DNA from: Pseudonocardia sediminis
Lineage (GTDB): Bacteria; Actinomycetota; Actinomycetes; Mycobacteriales; Pseudonocardiaceae
Length of the DNA: 64,000 bases
Direction of reading: 5' to 3'
Assembly (NCBI RefSeq): GCF_004217185.1
Contig: NZ_SHKL01000001.1
Coordinates: forward strand, 3,470,001-3,534,000
The notes under the pieces are model-generated. The model was not told the origin of the DNA, did not search any database, and saw nothing but the letters and a program-made list of their open reading frames with translations. The position numbers and the translations under genes were made by a program. Shown piece after piece: positions 38,623 through 46,132 of the stretch (its first letter is position 1; the number at the start of each line of letters is the position of its first letter).

Positions 38623-39836
38623 TGACGACCTCGGACCGGGCCACCGGAGACCGGACCGGCAACGGCGCACCCGGCGGGAAGGGTCCCGCCGGACCGTCCG
38701 GCGGATCGAGCTTCGCCGGTGACGTCTCCGTCGACGGCGCGAACGAGGCCGCCGGCGGGGCGGCGATCACCGCGCCGTCCGGACCCACCCCGGGCGGCAC
38801 CGGCGGTGGCGGGGTCCACCCGTCGTCGGCGGTCGGCCCGACCGTCGCCGACCCGGTCGCGCCCGGCCGCACCCCCGCGGAGCGGCTGCCGACCGGCCCG
38901 GTGATGCTCGGCTCGATCAAGCGCATGGTGACCCTGACCGTCGACGGCGACGAGGTCCGCGTCCCGGAGGGCTCGACGATCCTGAACGCCCTGCACGAGG
39001 AGGGCACTCCGGCTCAAGCCGACACCCCGACCCTGTGCTGGGCGCCGAACATGGACCCGATCAACGCGTGCCGGGTGTGCGTCGTCGAGGTCGAGGGATC
39101 GCGCGTGCTCGTCCCGTCGTGTGCCCGCAAGTGCGAGGACGGGATGGAGGTCCGGACCGACACCGAGAAGGTCCGTCACAGCCGGAAGATGGTCCTCGAG
39201 CTGCTCGCGTCCTCGGCCGACATGAGCCAGGCGAGTGACGACGTCCAACGCTGGATGGGCGACTACGGCGTCGACGCCGCCCGCTACGGCCCGCCCGCAC
39301 CGCCGTCGGAGGCCGGCGAGCGCGACCGCCGCCACGCCGGGCACCACCACGCCCCCGACGGCGCCGTCGCGGCGAACGTGCACCAGCCCGTCAAGATCGA
39401 CAACGACCTCTACGTGCGGGACTACTCGCGCTGCATCATGTGCTACAAGTGCGTCAACGCCTGCGGCACCGACGCCCAGTTCACCTTCGCGATCGCCGCG
39501 GCGGGCCGCGGGTTCGACGCCCGGATCGCCACCGAGTACGAGGTGGAGCTGCCCGACTCGGCGTGCGTGTACTGCGGGAACTGCATCGGGGTGTGCCCGA
39601 CGGGCGCCCTGAAGTCCGTCCGCGAGCACGACCTCCGGTCCGACGACGACTGGCACCCCGAGGAGGAGACGGTCACGACGACGGTCTGCTCGTTCTGCGG
39701 CGTCGGCTGCAACCTGGAGCTGCACGTCCAGCAGGGCTCGATCGTCAACGTCACCAGCCCCGCCGACCATTCGGTCACCCACGGACACCTGTGCATCAAG
39801 GGCCGCTTCGGCTTCCAGCACGTCCAGAACTACTGA
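38622..39836 (+). CDS. formate dehydrogenase Fe-S subunit fused to the missing N-terminal [4Fe-4S] domain of FdhA
   Basis: A 404-residue electron-transfer subunit. A Gly/Pro-rich stretch (1-100) leads to a NuoG-like [2Fe-2S] domain (C139, C150, C153, C167). Two [4Fe-4S] ferredoxin motifs follow (C271/274/277/281 and C315/318/321/325). The end is VCSFCGVGC with C356, C359, C363 and C391 (HLCIKGRFGFQHVQN), the N-terminal cluster domain of molybdopterin oxidoreductases. It stops exactly where FdhA (34692) begins. The His-Cys cluster usual between the [2Fe-2S] and ferredoxin domains is absent. An Asp/His-rich linker (about 228-246) is present. Confidence 0.9.
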   Translation: MTTSDRATGDRTGNGAPGGKGPAGPSGGSSFAGDVSVDGANEAAGGAAITAPSGPTPGGTGGGGVHPSSAVGPTVADPVAPGRTPAERLPTGPVMLGSIKRMVTLTVDGDEVRVPEGSTILNALHEEGTPAQADTPTLCWAPNMDPINACRVCVVEVEGSRVLVPSCARKCEDGMEVRTDTEKVRHSRKMVLELLASSADMSQASDDVQRWMGDYGVDAARYGPPAPPSEAGERDRRHAGHHHAPDGAVAANVHQPVKIDNDLYVRDYSRCIMCYKCVNACGTDAQFTFAIAAAGRGFDARIATEYEVELPDSACVYCGNCIGVCPTGALKSVREHDLRSDDDWHPEEETVTTTVCSFCGVGCNLELHVQQGSIVNVTSPADHSVTHGHLCIKGRFGFQHVQNY

Positions 39837-40288
39837 CCCCCGTGCGCGGATATCGCTGCCAGGGCAGCGATATCCGCGCACGACCGGCAGCGCCCCTGCA
39901 CGATCCGGATGGGCACGAGATCCGGCTGTTCGGCCCGGAGCACTGACCGCTTCGCTTCTCCGTGGCCGGTCACCCTGTCGATGTGGGCGCGCAGCTCGCG
40001 GTGCACCTGCGCATCGGCGGCGACGACGAGACCGACTCCGGAGCCGACCGGGCCGCGCCCGGTCCCCGCCCGCCCGAGCTCCTCGCCCTCGATCGCATCG
40101 CCCGGTCGCCCGTCGCGCAGCACCGACCGGATCGCGTGTTCCGCCTCGAGGTCCGCGGCCGTCGCGAAGTCGTTCCCGGCCTTCGTGATGCGGGCGATCG
40201 AACCGTCCGACGTCGCCGTGATGACATCCATGCCGGCGAGGACGGCGTCGACGGCCAGGTCCGTGTCGGAGCTCTGCGTCGAGAGCAT
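39830..40288 (-). pseudogene. internally deleted inositol-monophosphatase-like gene
   Basis: An open frame of 152 codons beginning at ATG 40288, just after GGAGGA. Residues 1-70 match the N-terminus of the IMPase superfamily (DLAVDAVLAGMDVITATSDGSIARITKAGNDFATAADLEAEHAIRSVLRDGRPGDAIEGEELG). The central catalytic motifs (DPIDGT-type and GG.A.D) are missing. It jumps to GLVVAADAQVHRELRAHID, which looks like the extreme C-terminus of such proteins. A spurious tail then runs through a hairpin into the 3' end of the fdh gene. It is probably inactive. Confidence 0.6.
39841..39882. terminator. perfect 19-bp hairpin after the fdh operon
   Basis: CGTGCGCGGATATCGCTGC (39841-39859) and its exact complement (39864-39882) around loop CAGG, starting four bases after the fdh stop codon. 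There is no T-tract. It may be a terminator for the fdh operon or a dispersed palindrome, and it is embedded in the tail of the remnant gene on the other strand. Confidence 0.65.
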
Positions 40289-40545
40289 GCGTCCTCCGCG
40301 GTGGTCGCTCGCTCGGTTCGTGGTCGCCGTCGCGTCAGTCGGAGGGCGTCCTCGCCGCGCCGGTGACGTCCTGGGGTCCATCGTGCCTGGCAGGACTTGC
40401 GCCCTGCGCCGCGCCTTCGTCGAGGGCCGCCTGCCGGCGTAGCCGGTCCTGCGGCGCGCCGACGTCGCTCCGGTGACCGATGTTCGTGCCGTGCGCGAGG
40501 CGATGGATGATGCGCCGAATGGCTTCTGAGCTGCGACGACAAGCC

Positions 40546-40580
40546 TTGATACGAACATGCGTTCGAGTATGATTGAGGCA
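40546..40580 (+). promoter_or_regulatory. LexA-type SOS box in a leaderless promoter
   Basis: -35 TTGATA (40546-40551) and -10 TATGAT (40568-40573) have a 16-base spacer filled by CGAACATGCGTTCG (40552-40565), a match to the actinobacterial LexA palindrome CGAAC-N4-GTTCG. The ATG at 40580 is six bases after the -10, so the mRNA should begin at the start codon. LexA bound here would block polymerase directly. Confidence 0.75.
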
Positions 40581-41977
40581 TGTCCACCGGCCGGGTCGCC
40601 GCAGCGCACGACCGCCTCATCGAGGCCGTCGAAGACCTGCGCGCGGCCACCGCCTGGGCGAGCGACACCGATCAGATCAACGTGCTCATCGCCTGCGAAG
40701 CTGCACGTCGGCGCCTCGACCACCTCTCGGTCGGCGTGCTGGCCACGGCTGAACGCCGGGACGTGTTCACCTCCCGCGGCTACAAGAACAGCTCCGCCGC
40801 CCTGGCCGATCTCCTCGGCTGGGAGCGTTTCGAGGCGCGCCGGCATGCGATGGCCGCCGAGAACGTGGTCGGGAAGACCGCTCTGGACGGCACCGTATTG
40901 CCGCCGCGCCTGCCCGCCACGACTGAGGTGTTCGACGCCGGGCGCACCAGCCTGCGGCATGTCGAGGTCGTGGCGAAGGTCCTTGGGACCCTCGCGGCCG
41001 AACGGCTTAGTCCTGAGGTGTGGGCCGCCGCAGAAGCGCAGATCGGCGCCAAGGCCGCTGAATACACCCCGAACGAGCTGCAGGTGTGGGGCACCGCCCT
41101 GGTCGACAAGCTCGACCAGGACGGTCCCGAGCCTGACGACGACCGGCCGGAGCCGGAGGTCAACGAGCTGCGGATCGTGCGGCACCGCAACCGTCCCGGC
41201 GGGAAGATCACCGGGCGTTTCGACGACGCGGCCATTTTCGACACGATCGCCACGGTGATCGATGCGAAGTCCAAGCCCACCTCCTCGGACGAGACTCGCG
41301 AGCCGGCGCAGCGCCAGGCCGAGGCCTTGGCCGAGGTGTGCGCCTTCGCGTTGTCGCACGGTCCGACGGGGCTGGTGCCGGAGACCGGAGGGCGTCGCCC
41401 GCAGATCTCAGTGATCATCTCCTTGGAGGATCTGGAGAAGCGCGCGAAGACCGGGATGCTCGACTTCGGCGGGCGCACCTCACCGGAGACGCTGCGGATG
41501 ATGGCCTGCGACTCAGCGGTCATCCCCATCGTCTTCGACGGGAAGGGGCAGCCACTCGACGTCGGACGGGCCACCCGCACCATCCCCGACGGGCTCCGCC
41601 GGGCGGTGATCGCCCGTGACCGCGGATGCGCCCACCCGGGCTGCGACCGGCCGCCGTCGTGGTGCGAGGTCCACCACGTCATCCCGTGGGAAGAACACGG
41701 CGAAACCAAGATCGACAACCTCGTGATGCTCTGCCGACAACACCACCGGTTGATCCACCATCCCGGATGGGACGTCCGCATCCGCGACGGACAACCCGAG
41801 TTCCTCCCACCGGGGTGGATCGACCCGTCCCGCACACCACGTCGCCGGCCGGCGGCGATGCCCGACATCCCGATGCCGCGGCGCAAGGACCCGTCCACCC
41901 CGCCGGCGATGTCCGACGGCGTACCGGGAGTTCGCATAGCCAACCTCGACGGTCTGTTCGACGCGTCGACCTCCTGA
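40580..41977 (+). CDS. DUF222/HNH endonuclease (13E12 repeat family)
   Basis: A 465-residue protein of the 13E12/DUF222 family. The N-terminal 300 residues are the helical DUF222 domain (ACEAARRRLDHLSVGVLATAERRDVFTSRGYKNSSAALADLLGWERFEARRHA). An HNH nuclease module lies near 350-395 (CAHPGCDRPPSWCEVHHVIPWEEHGETKIDNLVMLCRQHHRLIH) with both zinc-type CxxxxC and HH/N/H residues intact. A LexA box covers its promoter, so it should be induced by DNA damage. The family multiplies within actinobacterial genomes. This copy sits between two broken genes. Its substrate is unknown. Confidence 0.9.
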   Translation: MSTGRVAAAHDRLIEAVEDLRAATAWASDTDQINVLIACEAARRRLDHLSVGVLATAERRDVFTSRGYKNSSAALADLLGWERFEARRHAMAAENVVGKTALDGTVLPPRLPATTEVFDAGRTSLRHVEVVAKVLGTLAAERLSPEVWAAAEAQIGAKAAEYTPNELQVWGTALVDKLDQDGPEPDDDRPEPEVNELRIVRHRNRPGGKITGRFDDAAIFDTIATVIDAKSKPTSSDETREPAQRQAEALAEVCAFALSHGPTGLVPETGGRRPQISVIISLEDLEKRAKTGMLDFGGRTSPETLRMMACDSAVIPIVFDGKGQPLDVGRATRTIPDGLRRAVIARDRGCAHPGCDRPPSWCEVHHVIPWEEHGETKIDNLVMLCRQHHRLIHHPGWDVRIRDGQPEFLPPGWIDPSRTPRRRPAAMPDIPMPRRKDPSTPPAMSDGVPGVRIANLDGLFDASTS

Positions 41978-42068
41978 GGATCGGGCTGTCGCTGCCACGT
42001 CGCCGGTGCGGCCATGATCGCTCGTTGCCGTTCTCAGGCATTTCGGCGTGCCGGGCGTCCTGCAGCAG

Positions 42069-42215
42069 GACGGGGGCGCCCCGCTGTCCTTCGACGCCTC
42101 CGCCCGCCGGTCGGCGTGGGCGCCGGACCTCGAGCACGCGACGGTGGGGTGCGGGCATTTCATGGCTGAGGGGTCGCCCGTCGAGGTCGTCGACGCGCGG
42201 TACGGGCGCTGCTGA
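42069..42215 (+). pseudogene. C-terminal remnant of an alpha/beta-hydrolase
   Basis: One frame ending at TGA 42213-42215 reads DGGAPLSFDASARRSAWAPD and then EHATVGCGHFMAEGSPVEVVDARYGRC. The WAPDLE...GCGHFMAEGSP part is the familiar end of epoxide-hydrolase/haloacetate-dehalogenase proteins, including the catalytic His. No start or upstream hydrolase domain is present: the frame runs back into the HNH gene region. It is a decayed fragment. The remainder of 41978-42226 holds nothing else I can identify. Confidence 0.6.
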
Positions 42216-42226
42216 AGCGGTGACGC

Positions 42227-43459
42227 TCAGCCTCTGACGGCGTCGGGCTGATGTGCGCTGCGGCGCTGCAGGACCAGCAGCGCCGTCAGCGCGACCGCGG
42301 CCAACACGGCGACCGCGATGCAGAACACGATCCCGGCCGTCTCCAGGCCCCACGCCATCGACGCCGCGCCGACCCCGACCACGGGCAGCGAGATCGCCAC
42401 GTAGAGCACCACGAAGTACGACGAGGTCACCGCGGCCCGCTGCGCCGGGTCGACCCGGGCGTTCACCGCGGCCAGGCCCTTGCTGAACGTCATGCCCTGC
42501 CCGACCCCGGCGACCAGCGCACCGATCACGAGCTCGACGAACGACGCCGTCGCCACCGACAGCCCCACCAGCAGGATGCCGACGATCAGCAGCACGCAGC
42601 CCAGGTTCAGGGTGCGGTCGACGTCCGTGCGGCGCAGCGCCAGCTGGGCCGCGGCCGACGCCCCGAGCAGCAGGAACGACATCAGCCCGGCGACGGCGTG
42701 GTTCGGGTCGCCGATCACCTCGGAGACGATCCGCGGGGAGATCGCGGTGAACAGGCCGAGCACGGCGAACCCGGCGAAGCCGGCCGTCGACGCGCTGGCG
42801 AACACGGCCCGCACCTCGGCGGGCACGGCGAGGGTCTGCGGGCGCAGTCGCGGGTGCTCGGCGCGGGTCACGGTCTCCGGGGCGAGCAGGACCAGCGCCC
42901 CGCACAGGGCCACGGCAACGGCGTGTACCGCGAACGACAGGTGCAGCGGCGCGGGCAGGAACTGGACGGCGAGCCCGGCGAGGATCGGGCCCAGGCCCAG
43001 CCCGCCGGTGTTCGCGGCGGTGGCGACGGCGGAGCCCCGCGACTTCCAGGCCTCCGGCGCGGCCTCGATGACCGCGGCGGTCGCGGCCCCGGCGAAGATC
43101 CCGGCCGAGACCCCGGACAGCAGGCGGCCGACCAGCAGCACCCAGACCGGCCCGGCGACGAGGAACACCACGGAGCTGACCAGCGAGAACGCCACCCCGG
43201 CCAGCAGCATCGGGCGCCGGCCGATCTGGTCGGACCACCGCCCGCACAGCAGCAGCGTGCCGAGGACGCCGACGGCGTACACGGCGAAGATGACGGTCTG
43301 CACGACCGGCGAGAAGCCGAGCTCTCGCTGGTAGAGCGAGTACATCGGGGTCGGCAGCGTCGCGCCGAGCATCACGACGGTGAACGTGACGACCAGGCCC
43401 GCGAACGCGGGGCCCTGCGGCAGGCGGGGAATCGGATCCTCCTTCGACGACGCCCGCAC
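42227..43459 (-). CDS. MFS transporter
   Basis: A 410-residue MFS protein with 12 predicted helices: VVTFTVVMLGATLPTPMYSLYQRELGFSPVVQTVIFAVYAVGVLGTLLLCGRWSDQIGRRPML contains helices 1-2 and motif A (GRWSDQIGRRP). LSGVSAGIFAGAATAAVIEA and the repeated FSKGLAAVNARVDPAQRAAVTSSYFVVLYVAISLPVVG in the second half are typical of sugar/drug efflux members. The GTG start at 43459 is chosen as it begins ten codons before the conserved RLPQGPAFAGL. Upstream is a 68-base nested palindrome. The substrate is unknown. Confidence 0.85.
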   Translation of the reverse strand: MRASSKEDPIPRLPQGPAFAGLVVTFTVVMLGATLPTPMYSLYQRELGFSPVVQTVIFAVYAVGVLGTLLLCGRWSDQIGRRPMLLAGVAFSLVSSVVFLVAGPVWVLLVGRLLSGVSAGIFAGAATAAVIEAAPEAWKSRGSAVATAANTGGLGLGPILAGLAVQFLPAPLHLSFAVHAVAVALCGALVLLAPETVTRAEHPRLRPQTLAVPAEVRAVFASASTAGFAGFAVLGLFTAISPRIVSEVIGDPNHAVAGLMSFLLLGASAAAQLALRRTDVDRTLNLGCVLLIVGILLVGLSVATASFVELVIGALVAGVGQGMTFSKGLAAVNARVDPAQRAAVTSSYFVVLYVAISLPVVGVGAASMAWGLETAGIVFCIAVAVLAAVALTALLVLQRRSAHQPDAVRG

Positions 43460-43526
43460 GGAAGTCGTCCTCCCGCGCGGGACGTGATCACGGTAGACCC
43501 GGATCGCGGACCCGGCCGGGTGGCGA

Positions 43527-43594
43527 CCTCGCACAGGTTGGCGCGTCCTCGCACAGGGTCGACCCTGTGCGAGGACACCGGAACCTGTGCGAGG
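43527..43594. repeat. nested palindrome: four mirrored CCTCGCACAGG sites
   Basis: CCTCGCACAGG(G/T)T occurs at 43527-43539 and 43547-43560, and its complement at 43561-43574 and 43582-43594. The inner pair abuts to form a perfect 28-base palindrome. The outer pair is placed symmetrically with seven-base spacers on each side. It lies 68 bases upstream of the MFS start and about 105 bases past the stop of the methyltransferase gene (minus strand). The rest of 43460-43698 shows nothing clear. Confidence 0.85.
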
Positions 43595-43698
43595 TGGGCC
43601 CGCCGACCGGTGACGGCCCTGGTCGGAGGGGACGACGCGGGGATCGGTGGGACTGATCCTCCCAGTAGCACAGGGGACGACGCCGGTGCCGGCAACGA

Positions 43699-44553
43699 TC
43701 AGACGAACGGCCGAGCGGGACCGCGCAACCGGTGCAGCAGCACGCCCGGCTCCGTCGAGTCGACCGTGTCGACCTCGCGCCACCGGGCTCGGGCGTCGGC
43801 GAGGAACTCCGGGGCCAGGGGACGGCGGGGGTCGGCCAGCCAGACCTCGCCGTCGTCGCCGGTGAGGCGGGGCAGCAGGTCGGCGAGCAGGGTCAGGGCG
43901 TCGGCGCCGTAGAGCACGTCGGCGGCCAGCACGACGTCCCACGGCCCGCCGGCGAGGAGATTCTCCGGTTCGTTCCAGGCGCAGGAGGCGGCGCGCAGGC
44001 CGATGCCCGCGCGGGTGGCGGTCGCGGCGACGAAGGCGGCGGCGCCGGGGGAGCGGTCGGTGGCCAGGACGCGTCCGCCGGCGCGGGCCGCGGCCAGGGA
44101 CGGCAGCCCCAGCCCACAGCCCAGCTCCAGCACCGACCGCCCCCCGACGACGATCCGCGCGGGCCCGCGCGGATCGGACCGTTCCCGCCCGACATCGCCG
44201 CCGAGCGGGACGTCACCCGCCCCGGAGCCGCCGGGGCGGGTCCCACCGGACGCGGGAGGTGCGTTCACGGCGCGGGCCAGGGCGGTCCCGGACGGCCACA
44301 GCCGGGCCCAGTGCGGTGGATGCAGCTCCTCGACCTCGGCGTCCGGGGAGCTGACGGTCTCGAACGGCAACGCGTCCGGGTCGTGCGGACGCAGCAGGGA
44401 GACCACCCCGCCGGGCAGATCCACCGGCTCGGCCACGACGTCGAGAAGGGGGTCGTCGACGTCCCGGCCGGCGGCCCGGACGATGGCGTCGACCAGCGAG
44501 GGGTCGGCCGGGCGCACGGCCTCAGATCCCGGCGCGGTGCGTCCAGCGACCAC
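43699..44553 (-). CDS. SAM-dependent methyltransferase (lysine-methyltransferase-like, METTL21/ETFBKMT type)
   Basis: A protein of up to 284 residues with a Rossmann methyltransferase core: SVLELGCGLGLPSLAAARAGGRVLATDRSPGA is motif I and post-I, and WDVVLAADVLYGADALTLLADLLPRL is motif II-III. The ELHPPHWARLWPSGTALA segment before it is the hallmark of the Methyltransf_16 group of protein-lysine methyltransferases. A Gly/Arg-rich insertion (about 100-135) precedes the SAM motif. The start is uncertain: GTG 44553 or GTG 44517. Both overlap the end of the amidohydrolase gene, so translation is coupled. Confidence 0.75.
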   Translation of the reverse strand: MVAGRTAPGSEAVRPADPSLVDAIVRAAGRDVDDPLLDVVAEPVDLPGGVVSLLRPHDPDALPFETVSSPDAEVEELHPPHWARLWPSGTALARAVNAPPASGGTRPGGSGAGDVPLGGDVGRERSDPRGPARIVVGGRSVLELGCGLGLPSLAAARAGGRVLATDRSPGAAAFVAATATRAGIGLRAASCAWNEPENLLAGGPWDVVLAADVLYGADALTLLADLLPRLTGDDGEVWLADPRRPLAPEFLADARARWREVDTVDSTEPGVLLHRLRGPARPFV

Positions 44554-46132
44554 CCAGGAGCGTCCCGGCGACCGGCATCGCGCGCAGCGTCGCCGGGTCG
44601 CAGACGGCGGGGTCGGCGTCGGTCACGACGAGGTCGGCGCGGCGGCCGACCGCGATCGGGCCGTCCGGTCCGGCCGAGGCGGCGAGGGCGACGTCGCGGC
44701 CGATCTCCTGCTCGGGATGCCAGCGCTCCCGGCCGTCGGCGGTGCGGTGCACCGCCGCGGCGATCGCGATCCACGGGTCCAGCGGCGCGACCGGAGCGTC
44801 CGACCCGAGAGCCAGCCCGGCCCCGGCGGCGTGCAGCGACGCGAACGCGAACGAGCGGTGCGTGCGACCCTTCCACAGAGCGTCGGCGACGTCGCGGTCG
44901 TCGAGGGCGTGCTCGGGCTGCACGCTCGCGACGAGTCCCAGCGCGGCGAACCGGGGGACGTCGGCGTCGTCGAGCAGCTGCGCGTGCTCGATCCGCCCGC
45001 GCGCCTCGGTCGCGGCGAACGCGTCCAGGACCAGCGTGTTCGCGCGGTCACCGATCGCGTGCACGGCGACGTCGAGGCCGTTCGCGGTGGCTCGGCGTAG
45101 CAGCGGCTCGAGCTCCGACGGCGGGACGAGCAGCATCCCGCACGGGTGCGCCGAGCCCTCCAGACCGGGGTAGGGGTCGTGGCAGTAGGCGGTGCGGGTG
45201 TTCAGCGACCCGTCGGTGACGATCTTCAGCGGCCCGGTGGTGAGCAGCCCGCCGGTACCCGGAACGACGTCCCCGGTGTGCAGGCGGCGTGCGATCGGGT
45301 CGTCGAGGCGGCTCGGCCACACCGCGGCCACCACCCGCAGCGCGTCCGCCCCGGCGGCGATCCGCCGGGCCCAGGCGTCGAGCGGCCACGGCGCCTCGAA
45401 GTCGACGATCCCGACCACGCCCCGGGCCGCGGCCGCGTGCACGGCGTCGGCGGCGAAGGCGTCGAGCCGGTCGGCGGGGACGTTCTGCAGGGCCGTGGTC
45501 AGGGCGAAGAAGTCGGACTCGCGGACCATGCCGGTCGGGTGGTCGCGGTGCCCGTACCGGGCCAGCGCCGCCGAGTTCAGCCAGCCCTGGTGCAGGTCCC
45601 CGGACACCAGGACGACCGGGGTGTCGCCGGAGACCGGGTCGAGCAGGTCGCGGTGCGCGGGCTCGGGCCACAGGGCGTCGCGGAACCCGTAGCCCATCAG
45701 CGTCTCGCCCGGGGCCGGCGGATCGGTGCGCAGCCGTTCCCCGACGAGCGCGACCGCCTCGGCGGCCGAGCGGGCCCCGGACACGTCGGTACGGCGCCGG
45801 GCGAGCGACCACTGGTCGGCGTGCACGTGGTTGTCCCACAGTCCCGGCGCCACCGTCCGGCCGTCGAGGTCGACGACCTCCGCACCGGCCGCGGAGAGAC
45901 CGGGCCCGACGGCGGAGACGAGCCCGTGCTCGATCCGGACGTCGACCGGGTCACCGGAGCGGGCCCAGCCCTGCGGCCCGCCGAGGACGCGGGCACCTCG
46001 CAGCAGGACGGCCCCGGTGGTCGTGCGTGGATGACGCTGCTCCGACGGTGACGTCCGCGCGCCGGGCACGTCGCCCGTCCCAGGCTCGTGTCTCATCCCA
46101 GGCTCGTGTCTCATCCCAGGCTCGTGTCTCAT
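44522..46132 (-). CDS. YtcJ-type amidohydrolase
   Basis: A protein of about 536 residues of the amidohydrolase_3 group. It has the metal motif LWDNHVHADQW, a long SGDLHQGWLNSAALA segment, a His in VAVHAIGDRANT, the ARGRIEHAQLLDD helix and LGSDAPVAPLDPW with the metal-binding Asp. The real enzyme begins near VLLRGARVLGG. The region before it contains three tandem MRHEPG units, each beginning with ATG. The start is set at ATG 46132 because it overlaps the previous stop as ATGA. ATG 46114, ATG 46096 and GTG 46069 are equally in frame. The substrate is unknown. Confidence 0.8.
   Translation of the reverse strand: MRHEPGMRHEPGMRHEPGTGDVPGARTSPSEQRHPRTTTGAVLLRGARVLGGPQGWARSGDPVDVRIEHGLVSAVGPGLSAAGAEVVDLDGRTVAPGLWDNHVHADQWSLARRRTDVSGARSAAEAVALVGERLRTDPPAPGETLMGYGFRDALWPEPAHRDLLDPVSGDTPVVLVSGDLHQGWLNSAALARYGHRDHPTGMVRESDFFALTTALQNVPADRLDAFAADAVHAAAARGVVGIVDFEAPWPLDAWARRIAAGADALRVVAAVWPSRLDDPIARRLHTGDVVPGTGGLLTTGPLKIVTDGSLNTRTAYCHDPYPGLEGSAHPCGMLLVPPSELEPLLRRATANGLDVAVHAIGDRANTLVLDAFAATEARGRIEHAQLLDDADVPRFAALGLVASVQPEHALDDRDVADALWKGRTHRSFAFASLHAAGAGLALGSDAPVAPLDPWIAIAAAVHRTADGRERWHPEQEIGRDVALAASAGPDGPIAVGRRADLVVTDADPAVCDPATLRAMPVAGTLLGGRWTHRAGI
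46078..46132. repeat. 18-bp tandem repeat at the amidohydrolase start
   Basis: Three copies of the 18-base unit TCCCAGGCTCGTGTCTCA sit end to end. On the minus strand each encodes MRHEPG with its own ATG (46132, 46114, 46096). The repeat abuts the stop codon of the PAP2-kinase gene. Confidence 0.85.

Noticed and set aside
39837..42226. Insertion sequence or transposon around the HNH gene
   Set aside because: No transposase, terminal inverted repeats flanking the block or target duplication could be seen. Only gene remnants support mobility.
43460..43942. N-terminal extension of the second MFS transporter
   Set aside because: The frame is open through the nested palindrome and the end of the methyltransferase gene. 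Conserved sequence begins after GTG 43459.
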